Source: Pteria penguin (lineage: Eukaryota > Mollusca > Bivalvia > Pterioida > Pteriidae). Taken from it: a stretch of DNA of 64,000 bases. Of this stretch, positions 46,162 to 57,939 are shown piece by piece; within the stretch, counting starts at the first letter, position 1; each line of letters starts with the position of its first letter. A program made the position numbers and the translations under genes. The stretch spans positions 22,962,324 to 23,026,323 of the forward strand of contig CM068588.1 in assembly GCA_035048485.1 (NCBI GenBank), given 5' to 3'. Under the pieces are notes generated by a model, which was given only the letters and a program-made list of their open reading frames with translations, made no database searches and was not told the DNA's origin.

Positions 46162-47838
46162 TTAGGGGACGACCATTTAATTTTGAAAAGGGGGGGGGGG
46201 TTGGCAAATTTTGTCAAGTCAGATTATTTATTTTCAGATGTTTGAAGGATAGTATATTTATTTCCTCAATATCCCGGGACAGATTATTTATTTTCTTGAC
46301 TTTTTTGTCGCCAATAGAATAGGAAAGAATAGAACAGAACAGAAATTATTGACTAAATTAGGGCCCTTGTGGGCATGACACATAACATATATGATTGGTA
46401 ATGTACATCACAATACGTTGACAACAATAAACAAGCTAATAAATACTGGTTAGAATTGCATTGTAATATATGGCTTTAACAAAACACATGCTAATACAAA
46501 GTAAACTCAACAAATAATATGTAAACACTACTTTAATTGCATAGGTCTTTATACTACTAGTTTCTATAGTGAAGTGTTTAGTCTCTCCCAGTCTCTAGTA
46601 TCCACGGGGAGAATTTCCATTTATTACTATAGAAGGATATGTGAGGAAATGTTACTGTTTTGGCTTCCTGTCCCAATGATAATATTTTATTCGTTTCTGA
46701 CTTACTTTGAACTATGGTATTTTAATGCAAAAAAGCATTTCATAAATATTTTTTATACATTTGATATACTGATTTTTCACATTTCTAACTTTATCTTCAC
46801 TACTTCTAGATTAAATTTGAGAAAGCTTGGTAGATATTAAGCAAAGATGTTCCTCATGTACACTTTTACATGTTTTAAAAGTTTTAAAGACACTAAAGAC
46901 TTATGGCCATCTACAATCATTGTTCATTATTATTGTGCAATGTTTCGATGTGTAAAGTGAACAATATAGGCCCACAGGGGACTCTTTTTACTTTTGTTAT
47001 CAGGTATGTTAAGTGAAGATACACATTTTTGTTGGTCTTACTTTGTTCTCATTTTAAAGTTATGTTTGTGATTATTTTGAATTTGAATAAATGTTAAAAT
47101 CATTTGACGAATGTCCTGTTGCATTGATTTGAATGAAACTTAAAAGGAATGAAACACTGTCAACAAATATGGCCACCATAAATTTTGAAATGCATATGAT
47201 TTAATTTAAACATCAACTTTGCATGTGTGCTCAAGAGAGAGATGAGACAAATTCAATTAAGACCCCTTGTCGCCACTCGTTTTAACGTTAAAATATCAGT
47301 ACTGTGTCTACCATATAAAGGGGGTGGGGGCAGACAATACAAGGGGAAGCTGGGGAAAAAGGATTGGAAATTGGCAGCAAGGGGACGCGATTTTCACTAT
47401 TCCAAACAAGAATCTGAAGAGAAAATCTCTCAGAAAGCAGATGGTAAAGCCCTTGTCCCCTGTCTGCCCCTCAAAATGGACATGCAAATATATTTTTAAA
47501 AAGCAACAATTCTATTAAGTTTTGTTGAACATATTGAATAGCACTATTTGTCCAGTGCTATAAATTCCGCTGAAATGTGAGTTATACAGTTAAACTACTA
47601 CACATTATAGTATAAGGAGCAATCTGGCGAGCGAAGCGAGCCGGAAAAAATCAACATATCTTCTATAGAACATTCAGCTTTATATTTGCATGATCTGGTA
47701 TATGCTAGTAGCCAGAATATTTATTTTCATTTCAGTTGCGCCAGATTTTTTTATTCCCAGCATTTTCAGGGTCAGAATATTTATTTCCAAAAAGTGCCAG
47801 GCCCCCTCCCTCTCAAAATCAAATGGTCGTCCCCTTAG
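46162..47838. mobile_element. 1.68-kb element with AGGGGACGACCATTT ends
   Basis: The left end TTAGGGGACGACCATTTAAT (then TTTGAAAAGGGGG) is matched by the right end, whose reverse complement is CTAAGGGGACGACCATTTGA then TTTTGAGAGGG. Both sides also carry internal CAGAATATTTATTT / CAGATTATTTATTT words. No transposase was found; frames near 47227-47518 look incidental. Confidence 0.6.
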
Positions 47839-47850
47839 TGTATCGCGAAT

Positions 47851-48317
47851 TACTGTCCGCGCCACTCACTCTGGAAACTGGAAAATCTGGATTTTCAGTT
47901 ATTTATCTTCAGAATAATTTCAAAAAGGCAAAACCATTCGATAGATCTTGTTTAGTCGTAACTTTTGGTGTATGCTATATGTTTGTATGAAGAAGCGTTC
48001 ATATTTTATAGAAAAAAAAAATCAATTTTAGATAGGGCGATTTCCATGTTAAATTTTGACGTGACGTTGCCAAGTTTCCCATAAACTCAGTGTTAAACAT
48101 CGGCGACGTCACGTCAAAATTAACATAGAAAACGCCCTATCTAAAATGATTTTTCCCTATAAAATACGAATGCATCGTCGTAGAAACATATAACATACAC
48201 CAGAAGTTAAGACTAAACAAGATCTGTCGATTGATATTAATTTTGTAAAACTATTTTAAAGATAAATAAGTGAAAATCCAGATTTTTCGGTTTACAAAGT
48301 GAGTGGCGCCGACAGTA
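47851..48317. mobile_element. 467-bp foldback element, arms over 200 bp
   Basis: From TACTGTCCGCGCCACTCACT at 47851 the left arm runs to about 48080. Its reverse complement returns to AGTGAGTGGCGCCGACAGTA, ending at 48317. The arms differ by roughly one base in seven at the outer end but are very close near the centre (GATAGGGCG, TTTTGACGTGACGT). TA at both edges suggests a TA target duplication. Confidence 0.85.
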
Positions 48318-51009
48318 GTTTGGTTTACATTGTACAGACGTCGATGTTGCTTCTTTGTGCTATTTCAAAATTACACAGAACAGAAACTGAAGTTCTCATG
48401 TACCTAATTAAATGCGTAGATGGAAGTGTCGCTGTTCCGAGTTGTTATTGATATCGTTAAAGTACATCGCTTCACTCACCCAAGACTCAAATAGGATTGA
48501 ACTTGTGATCCCCATATTAAGTCTGTCGGAAAGACCAAGGGGAAGCCATTTTGTACAGTCAGGTACTAGCACCCCATATGAGAACGTGAACTTCGTTTAT
48601 TAACTTAAAAAAATCAGTCCATGATCAGCAGAAAAGTTTGGGATCTCCCTGATTTGGCTCTTTGATTACTTACAATGATTGTATCAGTTTATGCTTTTTC
48701 TCTTTTTAAACACACGCAATTCTAATAGTATAATAAATTGTCAATTTTGAGTGGAACACCTTTTATATTGGCTGCTACATGCCTTTTTTTATACCAAAGA
48801 GTCTATTATTGTCTGCTTCTGTACCAATTCTGCCCCAAATTTATAGAATTCATTAATAGTAAATTCAATTTGTTTTGCTTATTGTTTGTTATTTGTTTGT
48901 TTGCTTTGTTTTTTGTTTGTTTTTGTGGGTTTTTTTTTTGTTTCTGTTTTGCGGGGGGGGGTTGTTTTGTTTTATGTTTGGTTGTTTTTAAAAAAATATC
49001 TGGAAAGCTTTAATGTGAAAAAAATAATTGTGTTGGCCTTGCTGCATGCGAAAATAGATATTCCAGTCAGGCTCATGTTGACTGTAAATATCCCCTCTCT
49101 TTTAGGATCAAATGGTAATCCCCAAAGTTACACACATTTTGTAATCAAATTGCGAGTTATAGAGGTTTGACAATGCAAATGAAAGGAGGCTACTCATATT
49201 GTTATCATATAAGCTGTAGAAATTGTTCCCGAGTTGAAAAGAATCAAATATTATGACTTTCAAACGTGATATGATCTGTCGAGAATATGTGACAACCAAG
49301 TTTCGGGGAGTATAATCCATGTCATTCAGTTAAAACAAATATGATGATTATGATGATCCTCCCGGATTCTAGGCAAAAAAGTGTCAATCAACATTTCCGG
49401 CCATCAAAATATCTAGATTTCTTTGATAAGCTAATGTTTCAAAGTTATTTACTCGTTCTAATATCGCTAAAAATTGTGTTGGTACGTACCTGCATGTCCC
49501 TTACTTAGATATAACTCTGATTGAATAAAACTGCATTTCATTATAACAAAGAAAGAAAAAAGAATTCTTGTCCGTCCAATAAATAAAGAGAAAACATGAA
49601 ATGTCGAGAATGAGGTGGGTGACCTTGCATTTTTGGGCTATTAGCTGCAGACTTGTTGATCATGAGGACGCTGATTACATGTTAGATATTGTGGGAACAA
49701 AGTAGGTTATTGCATGTTATTTTACGATTAGATAGAGATCTATATCAGAATACATGTTTATCATTGTGTTATTCAAGTTATATGAAAGTCATGCACTGAG
49801 TGGGTTCAGAATAACTTAGGCTCTATACATTGTAATTGTCGGAATCCCACGGTCTGTCGCATATAAATTTACATCCGACAGACCGTAAGTTTCCGACGAT
49901 GATACATACATGGAATGATATAAATAGCTCCCAGCGGCATACTTACCCTCAACGCTTCATGCAATATGACTTTCTCTTTAAAGCAGAAAAAAAAAACAGA
50001 CGCAGATTTCAGAATGTTCCAACCTATTGATGCTACACCAAAGGTTATGTTGATTTTCGTCATTAAATTAATTTGACATATTTTGAAAGTTAATAGTGGC
50101 ATAATTATCAAGCCTACACACATGTTCAAGCATTTCAATGAAGGGAAAACATGTAATACAAAGAGTTTTAGCTCAGTTTGCTTGAGTATTTGGAAAATGC
50201 CTAAGTGCAGCTGAACAAAGATAGCCACATTTTGCTTTTGATGGTACCACATGTATTCCTTGAATACCAAGTCATACCTTTGTTTAACAATCATACTATG
50301 TTAAATGAGTATTATATATCACCTGAAGCAAAGCAATATATACAGATAAGATGTCCAGCATCTGTCCGTCTGTCCAGTAGTTACACTTTTCATACTTTCA
50401 TATAAAACTTTGCCTGTATGTGCCTGTTAAAAATGCCATTTTGAAATACAAGGGCTTCAAAACAGCAGACAAAACACAGAAAGACCACATATGCATTGAA
50501 ATGGAGCTTTCAGTCAATGTAAGGTAATGTTTTAGTCTCCATGCTGAGCACGGAAAAAATTAATGAATACTTAAAAAAAAATTAAAGTAAAGCCTACCTA
50601 CCGACCCTCCTTTTTTTGCAAACTGTTACTGGAAACAAACATATTTTGGGGCCTTAAATGAAATACGCAAATGACCAATATTGATAAAATGAGCGCGTCT
50701 CTTTGTACTTTCAGTACTTTGATTTTCAAGATGAATTCTTGTCTTCTTTTATAAAAAGAATCAAAGGTAGATCAGTATGAGATCTTACTTACATGTGAAC
50801 TTTAGCATTGGTAGGTCACCCTAAACTGTTGTAGATAAATATAGCAAAGTATAAATCGTCTCATTAATGAACGCGCGGAAATGCAATCAAGTACGAAACC
50901 ATTGATATAGATGTTGACTTTCTCAAAACAAAATTTGCAATATAACACCAATGTTTTAAGCTACTTTTTGTGTCAAGGAGTCTTGATTGAAGTGCATAGA
51001 GCAACCACT
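48318..51009. other. Non-coding stretch
   Basis: Apart from the G/T tract at 48880 I see only short frames. A perfect 20-bp palindromic relationship exists between CCCACGGTCTGTCGCATAT (49847) and CATCCGACAGACCGT (49872), a short hairpin. Confidence 0.5.
48880..48995. repeat. G/T-only low-complexity tract
   Basis: TTTGTTTGTTTG-type runs and a run of G on the + strand. Confidence 0.8.
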
Positions 51010-51215
51010 GACCATATGCAGATCTAAATATTTTTGAAAGGGGGGGGGATGCAGCCAGCCATAACTACTGCTTTCCACTATTCAATTTGGAAAGGGGCGG
51101 ATGGGGTGTTGCAGCCTTGAGAATGGCCGAAAATAACATTTTTTGGTAAAATTTTCCGATCAAAGGGGAGGATGTCGGGGTTTCAATGCCCCCTCAAAAT
51201 CCGCCAATGCTGACA
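51010..51215. mobile_element. Decayed small element with CCGCCAATG end
   Basis: GGGGGGGGATGCAGCCAGCC, GGAAAGGGGCGGATGGGGTG and CCCCCTCAAAATCCGCCAAT resemble 45554-45660. The left end is degraded (ATGCAGATCTAAATATTTTT). Confidence 0.45.
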
Positions 51216-51332
51216 GTTAATAATAAAATCTTTTCCACCTCCCAAACATGGAACTGCTGGAGACGAATTCGTTTGCCACAACATTCAGATTCAGTGCATC
51301 AAACAATTTTTATCTTTGCATGGCGAAAATAT

Positions 51333-51592
51333 TGATTGATTGATTGATTATTGTTTTACGTCACTCTACGAATATTTCACGCATTTTCATGCATTACTTA
51401 CAAATTTAGACCTTTGCAACGGACCCACCCGAATCAGTGAGGGATCTTTTACGTGCCACGCCTATCGTGACACGGGATTTCGGTTTTTATTGTTTCATCC
51501 GAAAGACATGACACCGGTGTGGTCAGGGCGGAACTCGAACCCGGGACCTCTCGATCACGAGCCGAGCACCTTATCCACTAGGCCACACCGGC
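51333..51592 (-). repeat. Full-length SINE with perfect 17-bp target duplication
   Basis: On the minus strand: GCCGGTGTGGCCTAGTGGAT (A box), CTCGGCTCGTGATCGAGAGG, B-box region GGGTTCGAGTTCC, then the core TCACTGATTCGGGTGGGTCC and an (AATC)n tail. TTGCATGGCGAAAATAT flanks it identically at 51316-51332 and 51593-51609, so insertion was by retrotransposition and recent. It lacks the stretch GGTGACGGCATCTGCC that most copies have. Confidence 0.95.
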
Positions 51593-51769
51593 TTGCATGG
51601 CGAAAATATCTTGTGGAATTAACGTTCAGAAAGAAAATAACAAATTTATACATACTGTTGTAATACAAGTTATAAGATTGCAAATCAATGGTATGTTAAG
51701 AATAATTTAATGAAAACAATTTAGTAATTTAGATAACAACCTATGAAACAATTATGATCGGCCAAAAAA

Positions 51770-51800
51770 GGGTGTGTGTGTGTGTGGGGGGGGGGAGGCT
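51770..51800. repeat. GT/G-run microsatellite
   Basis: GTGTGTGTGTGTGTGGGGGG followed by more G. Confidence 0.9.
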
Positions 51801-52123
51801 TCCCGATTCCTACGGCCATGCTTGATGGTGAAAAATCAGCAATGTATTCATTGATGCAATGAAACTTGTATGCACATGCTGCATGAGTTATGTAAAACTT
51901 CATGGATGGTTTGTTGCAGTTGAAAACTAATGAAACGTATTGCACTCATTTTCTTCCACACCCTAATTATAACTGAATTATCATATCGACTCATGCAGTG
52001 TAAAATTGCCTGTTGTAAAAGAAATTTTTTACAAGGCAATTTAGATAATCTTTTCAGACCCTAGCTAAAGTCGTGACGTTGTGAGGCTTCGTTTGATTAT
52101 ATAAGCAAATACAGTGAATAACA

Positions 52124-52274
52124 AGTGGCGGATCAAGGATTTCCGAAAAGGGGGCCTACCTGTGAAAGTCAAGTATTGGTTGAACGACTCAGCCATTTTG
52201 GGTGCCAAATCTGGAGTTTTACTTGTAAATATGTGGCGAAAAAAGGGGGAGGATCCTCATCTGGATCCGCCACT
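52124..52274. mobile_element. MITE-like element, AGTGGCGGATC ends
   Basis: AGTGGCGGATC at 52124-52134 and GATCCGCCACT at 52264-52274 are perfect 11-bp inverted repeats. The interior is G-rich (AAAAGGGGGCC, AAAAAAGGGGGAGGATCC). 151 bp; flanks AATAAC and ATAACT may be a target duplication. Confidence 0.75.
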
Positions 52275-52852
52275 GATAACTCAGTGTGAGTTAATGATGC
52301 TATTTAGTTTGACATTTCTGAATAATGAATGTATATTTATCGCCCAAACATGATATATAATCATTCAACGTAAAAGATTATGTGTGACTAAGCAAAGATA
52401 TGTTTCAAGACATGGATGAAAACAATTTGATTTTTATGCATGATGCTATAATAGATTTATTACTATGACGATTTGTACATGTACGCTTAGTACTTTCAAT
52501 TATAAAGTATGAGCCAGTATTTTGTGGAGTAGTTAACAGAAATACCCTTAGATTGATTAGAATTAAGTTATGTACATTCACAATGTAAAATACTGATTTC
52601 ATATTACTTTTGCACTTTTTTACTTTTTTACACTTATGTATCACTGTGGTCGTTAATGAAGATCAGAAGCGAAACCAGGGTCCTGGCCGTAGTATATAAC
52701 TCCCGTCATGTTCGCCACGAATACCAAACAAGCACAGACGATACAAAATATTTCAAGCTTAATAAAATGAAGAGTAACAACACTTTAAAACGTTCACAGC
52801 CACAGAACATTCCAACTTCCGAAAGGTGTAACTCCTATGTCAATATGCCAGG

Positions 52853-52980
52853 GCTTTTTTGGGGGGTTTTTTGTTTTGTTTTTTGGGTTTTATTTTGGTT
52901 TTTTTTTGGGGGGGGGGTGTTTTTTGTTTTTGTTTTTTGGAGGTTTGTTTTGTTTTGTTGTTATTATTATTATTATTGTT
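52853..52980. repeat. G/T-only low-complexity tract
   Basis: TTTTTTGGGGGGTTTTTTGT and GGGGGGGGGTG runs ending in (ATT)n. It lies just left of the first duplicated segment. Confidence 0.85.
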
Positions 52981-53118
52981 TTTGGAGCTTATACAACAAA
53001 ATGAATAAATGACAACAATTGCAACAATTGTAAGAACGACGGTAACTGGCGTTATGATACTGTGACACTCACCATGGTACAATCGAGATGGCTTACGATC
53101 CTGTCATAATTCTTAGAA

Positions 53119-53388
53119 AGCCGGGGTAGCCTAGTGGTATCGCGCTCGCTTCCTGATCGGGAGGCCGGGGTTCGAGTCCCGCTCTGGTCATGCCGGTTTC
53201 CTGTCTTTCGGAAGTGACAGTAAAAACCGAGGCCCCGTGTCGTGGTATGCATGGAACGTTAAAGATCCCTCACTGCTTCTGGTGGGTCCGTTCCAAAGGT
53301 CAAAATTTGTATGCCCCGCATCAGGCAGATGCCGTCACCATTATAGGTGAAATATTCGTGGTGTGACGTAAAACAAAAAACCAATCAA
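53119..53388 (+). repeat. Full-length SINE (type B) with 15-bp target duplication
   Basis: A box TAGCCTAGTGG (53127-53137), B box GGTTCGAGTCC (53169-53179), body CGAGGCCCCGTGTCGTGGTA, core CCCTCACTGCTTCTGGTGGG and tail ACCAATCAA. TCATAATTCTTAGAA flanks it at 53104-53118 and 53389-53403. The uninterrupted site, TCATAATCCTTAGAA, is at 57198-57212. Confidence 0.95.
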
Positions 53389-54766
53389 TCATAATTCTTA
53401 GAATGCGTCAACCATGCTATTAGGCTTTGGACGATCTCATGATTGCAAAGTGAAATACAAAAATAAAACATAACGATGTTTCAAAGGCAAATTTATTATT
53501 GGAGCTTGGATGGGAGACATAAGAAAGAAGCTAAGCATCTATCTGGTTTGAAGAAGATGCAGGACACTATCTACTACCGTGCCAAAAGCATATTGATAAT
53601 AGAAGTGTTATAATAAACACATTGTACAGTAGATATCAATGGCAATGCTGACATATTTTTACAGGATTATCGTTCATACAGCAACAAAGTCGACGTAGAA
53701 ATCTTCCGTAAAGTCCATGAATTCATTGCAGTAGTAAGCGATATGTTTCTTTTTCATTTAACCACGAACTCCAATACGCTCTAAATATGGAAATAGCAAA
53801 CAAAAAAGGTTATGTAAGAGTCTGCCGTTCAGGTGTACAGCAGCAGCAAACATACAAAAACTGCCGACATGTTACAGCAGTTATCATGATATCTATTCTC
53901 AATCTCTCAATATCGTGAACATTCTGGTTTGAATGATCGATTTTAAATAAAAACACTTCCCCGTCAAAACTCACTTACTTTAAAGAACGAAGCTCCGAAA
54001 TAATTTCACGCTGCCTGCTTCTGATGTTTTGTAGAACATGACATGTTTCTTTATTTGCGTAATGTTTTATTTCTATGTTTATTCAAACAAAAAGACTTTA
54101 TTCTCTCTCTTTATAAATCATATAATCATACGTAGTTTATCATACTCTTAGAAGACTTCAGTATCTGATCGGAATGTTTTTGAGAACATCATGATGTTCA
54201 CCTCTATATATTTGACATACTCATTTATAAAATGGCTGGTAGCTCTGCCTTTGACTAAACACCCCAATTGTACAAAATGCAATATATTGATATCGGGAAT
54301 GTTGAATGGCATTCTGGATTGATACTTTTTTTCGAGAATTCAAGACATCGACTTTAACTGTTTCCATTCCGTAATTAAATGATTCGACTTTATTTTCTGA
54401 TCTTAAGTGACGAGTGTTGCTAGCAAACAGGAGATATTACTTTCACGATCATCTGATCTCTCTACTTTGGGGGGGGGGGGGTGTTTCAAAGACTTTCGAA
54501 AGTATTGCGTAGAGCATGATTCATAAGTTTTCAATCATTTTTATTTTGTTTTCGTGGTATATCTCCATCCAACGAAAAACAAATTAGATTCAATAATTAT
54601 TCTTCATTTCCTTTTAAACATGTTTTATATTCTCAGAAATTGGCACTTTATGTCGGCACTATTTCTCAACTTCTCTAACTTCTGCCGCGATGCTGTAAAT
54701 ATATTGACGTCACAGTTGCCAAAGCCTGGGATATTACGTCGTCAGAGAAAAAAATGTTTTAGACGA

Positions 54767-55115
54767 GATCACAGGTCTTTGAAGCTCTGTAAGTCCACAG
54801 AAAAAAGAAAGGTATACAACGATTTTCGGACATCGAGTCTCCAGCAAGTTCGGTAAAGGGACGCGGATAAATTGCTCTTGAAATACAGGATAATGGGCAT
54901 GGATTGACAATTGCATTGTGTAAGGTATTAGTTCCGATGTCGAACTATGTGGCACTGAGCTGAAATTGTGCAAAATCCCGATTTCAATGGTCGAAACGAG
55001 TGTCTGAATCGGTGACAATTTTTGCTTCCAAAATCGTTGTATACCTTTCTTTTTACCCCTATAGGAACATAAACATGTTTTCTGTGGACTTACAGAGCTT
55101 CAAAGACCTGTGGAT
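54767..55115. repeat. Inverted repeat with an arm-specific 26-28-bp insertion or deletion
   Basis: CACAGGTCTTTGAAGCTCTG then TAAGTCCACAG and AAAGAAAGGTATACAACGAT (54770-54832) returns in reverse complement at 55033-55115. The right arm has about 28 extra bases between the two parts. The spacer is about 200 bp. Absent from copy 2 of the duplication. Confidence 0.85.
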
Positions 55116-55451
55116 GAGATACATAAATAATTCTTGAACATATCAGAATGTAAAATGTGTTACGGCGTCACATAACCAATATAACAATACCTGCTGAGGA
55201 AGAATAAAATTATAGCATTTCGTGGTATATTTCTTTATAATGTGGTGAAAACAAAATAGGATCAATAACGGCCAATATTCACGGTTGGGGAGAGACATGG
55301 AGATGATTATATAATTACGTCATATCCAAAGGAATGGAATATCAACCGTGTTGCTACAATCACCAGAGACTTACAATGAGGATGGAAATGTATCAGAATT
55401 GTAGAATTATATTTTGTGTGTCAAGATGAGAATTTCTAATGTGTTGACATT

Positions 55452-55476
55452 CTCTCTCTCTCTCTCTCTCTCTCTT
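55452..55476. repeat. (TC)n microsatellite
   Basis: Twelve TC units within copy 1; copy 2 has no such tract at the equivalent place. Confidence 0.95.
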
Positions 55477-55667
55477 GGTTAATGTTACATACATGCCCAC
55501 TGTTCGTTTCTTGACGGTACCGTTATACCAATGACGAATAATTGAAAAACTCTTTTTTTCTATCAATTTTCCAATTTTCCACTTTTGATAAGGAATAACT
55601 GCATCAAAATCTGTTTCTTAAAATTCAGTTCACTTCAGAATATAATTCTTCTGAAAACAATTACATG

Positions 55668-55940
55668 ATTGATTGATTATTATTTAACGTTACCCCATGC
55701 TTATTTCACGTATATGGTGACGGCATCTGCCTGATGCATTGCATATAAATTTAGACCTTTGCAACGGACCCACCCTAAGCAGTGAGGGATCTTTTACGTG
55801 TCACGTCTACCGTGACACGGGACCTCGAATTTTACTATCTCATCAGAAAGACAGAACACCGGTGTGCCCAGGGCGGGAGTCGAACCCAGGACCTCTCGAT
55901 CACGAGCCGAGCACCTTATCCACTAGACCACACCGGCTTA
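55668..55940 (-). repeat. Full-length SINE (type A) in duplication copy 1
   Basis: On the minus strand: CCGGTGTGGTCTAGTGGATA, CTCGTGATCGAGAGGTCC, B-box GGTTCGACTCC, the core TCACTGCTTAGGGTGGGTCC and TATACGTGAAATAAGC, tail (AATC)n. ACAATTACATG (55657-55667) and ACAGTTACATG (55941-55951) are the target duplication. Copy 2 is uninterrupted at about 62566. Confidence 0.92.
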
Positions 55941-56394
55941 ACAGTTACATGTGATTATCGACAATCGAAATAAATAAATTAAACTTAAATCTAGCCTTTT
56001 GTGTTATTGTCGTCCTTTTATTGAGAAAAAATTGTAACCTAATAATTTCACCTCAAGTCAATCATTTAAAAAAATCTATATAGAACCATTACTGATGACG
56101 TCATTTCGGACTATTGTTTTGCTCGAAATACAACTGTTTTGTCACAGGGGTTGAACGGCTGACCGATAAGCTACTTGTTCAGGATCGTCACTGAGGAAGT
56201 TCTGCGGTCGCTATGGTGATGTCATAAGAGAATATGAGGTCTCACTTTGCAGAATGATCCATGACGTTCTGGAGTGCGAATGAATGACTGCTCGACAAAT
56301 TATGACGTCACTTTCACCTTTTATGTACATTCCTGTGTGCATTGGGACCTTCATCGAATTTGCATATATTTTCATATAACTTGCGGTGTTTAAT

Positions 56395-56475
56395 GCAAAC
56401 AGGAGACGCTCACTCTCCCCGGGCTCCTGGTCTCACTCTGGAACAACTTTGTATTTTCCGGGACTCCCAAAGGTT
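56395..56475 (+). repeat. Diverged tail-repeat copy
   Basis: CAGGAGACGCTCACTCTCCC then CGGGCTCCTGGTCTCACTCT resembles the 26112 copy. It lies near the end of the first duplicated segment. Confidence 0.45.
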
Positions 56476-57939
56476 TGTAAGGGGCAATTCCACAATTTAG
56501 CCTCCATTTTTAGACTTCGTCACTGGATAACTGATTGGTACTTCTTCGTTGTTTATTTGTATATGCTATCTTAACGTCATGTATTTGAAATTTACCATCA
56601 CTTTAACGGTCATTTGTAAGTTTATTCACCACTGATAGTACGGACCTGTTAGAGTACTTCATGGATGATTACTTCTCCAACCCAAATAGTGAAGACAAAT
56701 GTTGACACGTGTGATAACTAATTTTGGATCGGGTCGACTATGAAAAATGGATTTCCCCTAGTGTTAAATATATTCTAGTTCTACCAATTTATAACCAGGT
56801 TGTGCACGATATTTTGTATGAAGATTGATGGGAAATGAGGTACCTTTCTGCTCCACAATCTGGTAAAAATCATCCAGAAAGCCTGATTTCTACCATAGAT
56901 ATGAGTATGTGTACAATGAAATTCAGCTGTAAAAATGGCACCAAATTTATATTCTCCTGAAATAAGGAAACGACCAATATTGTTAAAATGGCTCTGTTTA
57001 TATGTTTTATTTGTTATTTGATTTTGTAGACTTGATCATTGCTTATGTGTTGATTCTCTATCTATTGGTTTAGACTGTAAGGTGATGTCACTGACATATT
57101 ATCTGTCAAAGCTGTAGGTTAATCAGATTGCTCTTCAAATACACATTTATGATAATATGGCACTCACCATGGTACAATCGGTTGGTCTACGATCCTGTCA
57201 TAATCCTTAGAATGCGTCAACCATGTCGTTAGGCTATTGGCGACCTTATGTAGAATACATAAATAAAACCAAACACAATGATGTTTAAATGAAAATTTAT
57301 TATTGGAGGTTTTATGGGAGACATAAGAAAGAAGAAGTCAAACATCAGGTAATATACCCTTTTAAAATTGTAAATGATATCGCCCCAACATATTATTTGA
57401 AACCAGGCGCCACGGTGAGTTCATAAGGTCAGTAGGATAAATTTATGTAACGACCTTGACGTCGTTATGAGTAGGTCATAAAAGTTTTATATAATGATTC
57501 ATTTATTTCCCAAACAAGAGATTTGAACAATATACAAACCGATATAAGATTTTAAAGTAATTTGTTCTCTTAGTATAAAAATCTGTTAAATTTGCCTATT
57601 GTAATTTTAAAACATATTTCAATGTCGGCATAATAAAGTGAAAAATATTGCACATTCAACTTCGTCTCAAATGTAGTTAAAGGACATCTACTACTGTGCC
57701 AAAATTACAATAATAATAAAAGAAATGATATAATAAGCACATTGTACAATATTTAAAATATGATCAAATACTGATGATGTAGTTAATGATGTAATGTACT
57801 AGAGCTGTTCTAACGGGACAAATACCCCCTCGGCGACAAAGTTGAAACATGCAATAATTCATCCTGATATACATCACCGGTATAAGTGTAATGCATGTCC
57901 CATTTGTACATTTTGAGGTATAATAAATGAAAGCAATCT

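Larger units (their letters stand above)
53040..56600. repeat. Duplicated segment, copy 1
   Basis: Matches copy 2 (57140-63370) in order and orientation. Shared words include CACTCACCATGGTACAATCG (53069/57162), GGGAGACATAAGAAAGAAG (53512/57317), TCGATTTTAAATAAAA (about 53938/60381), TTCAGTATCTGATC (54156/60688), and ACGTCATATCCAAAGGAATG (about 55317/61429). Copy 1 carries two SINEs (53119 and 55668) absent from copy 2. It has no recognisable gene. Confidence 0.85.

Noticed and set aside
53120..53192. A functional tRNA gene
   Set aside because: A and B boxes are present, but the sequence is the head of a SINE with body, tail and target duplication.
54554..54856. 100-codon frame
   Set aside because: Half of it lies in an inverted-repeat arm and the rest is AT-rich; no family match.
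2946..55476. A CRISPR-like array among the regular repeats
   Set aside because: The repeats are continuous minisatellites or microsatellites without unique spacers, in an animal genome.
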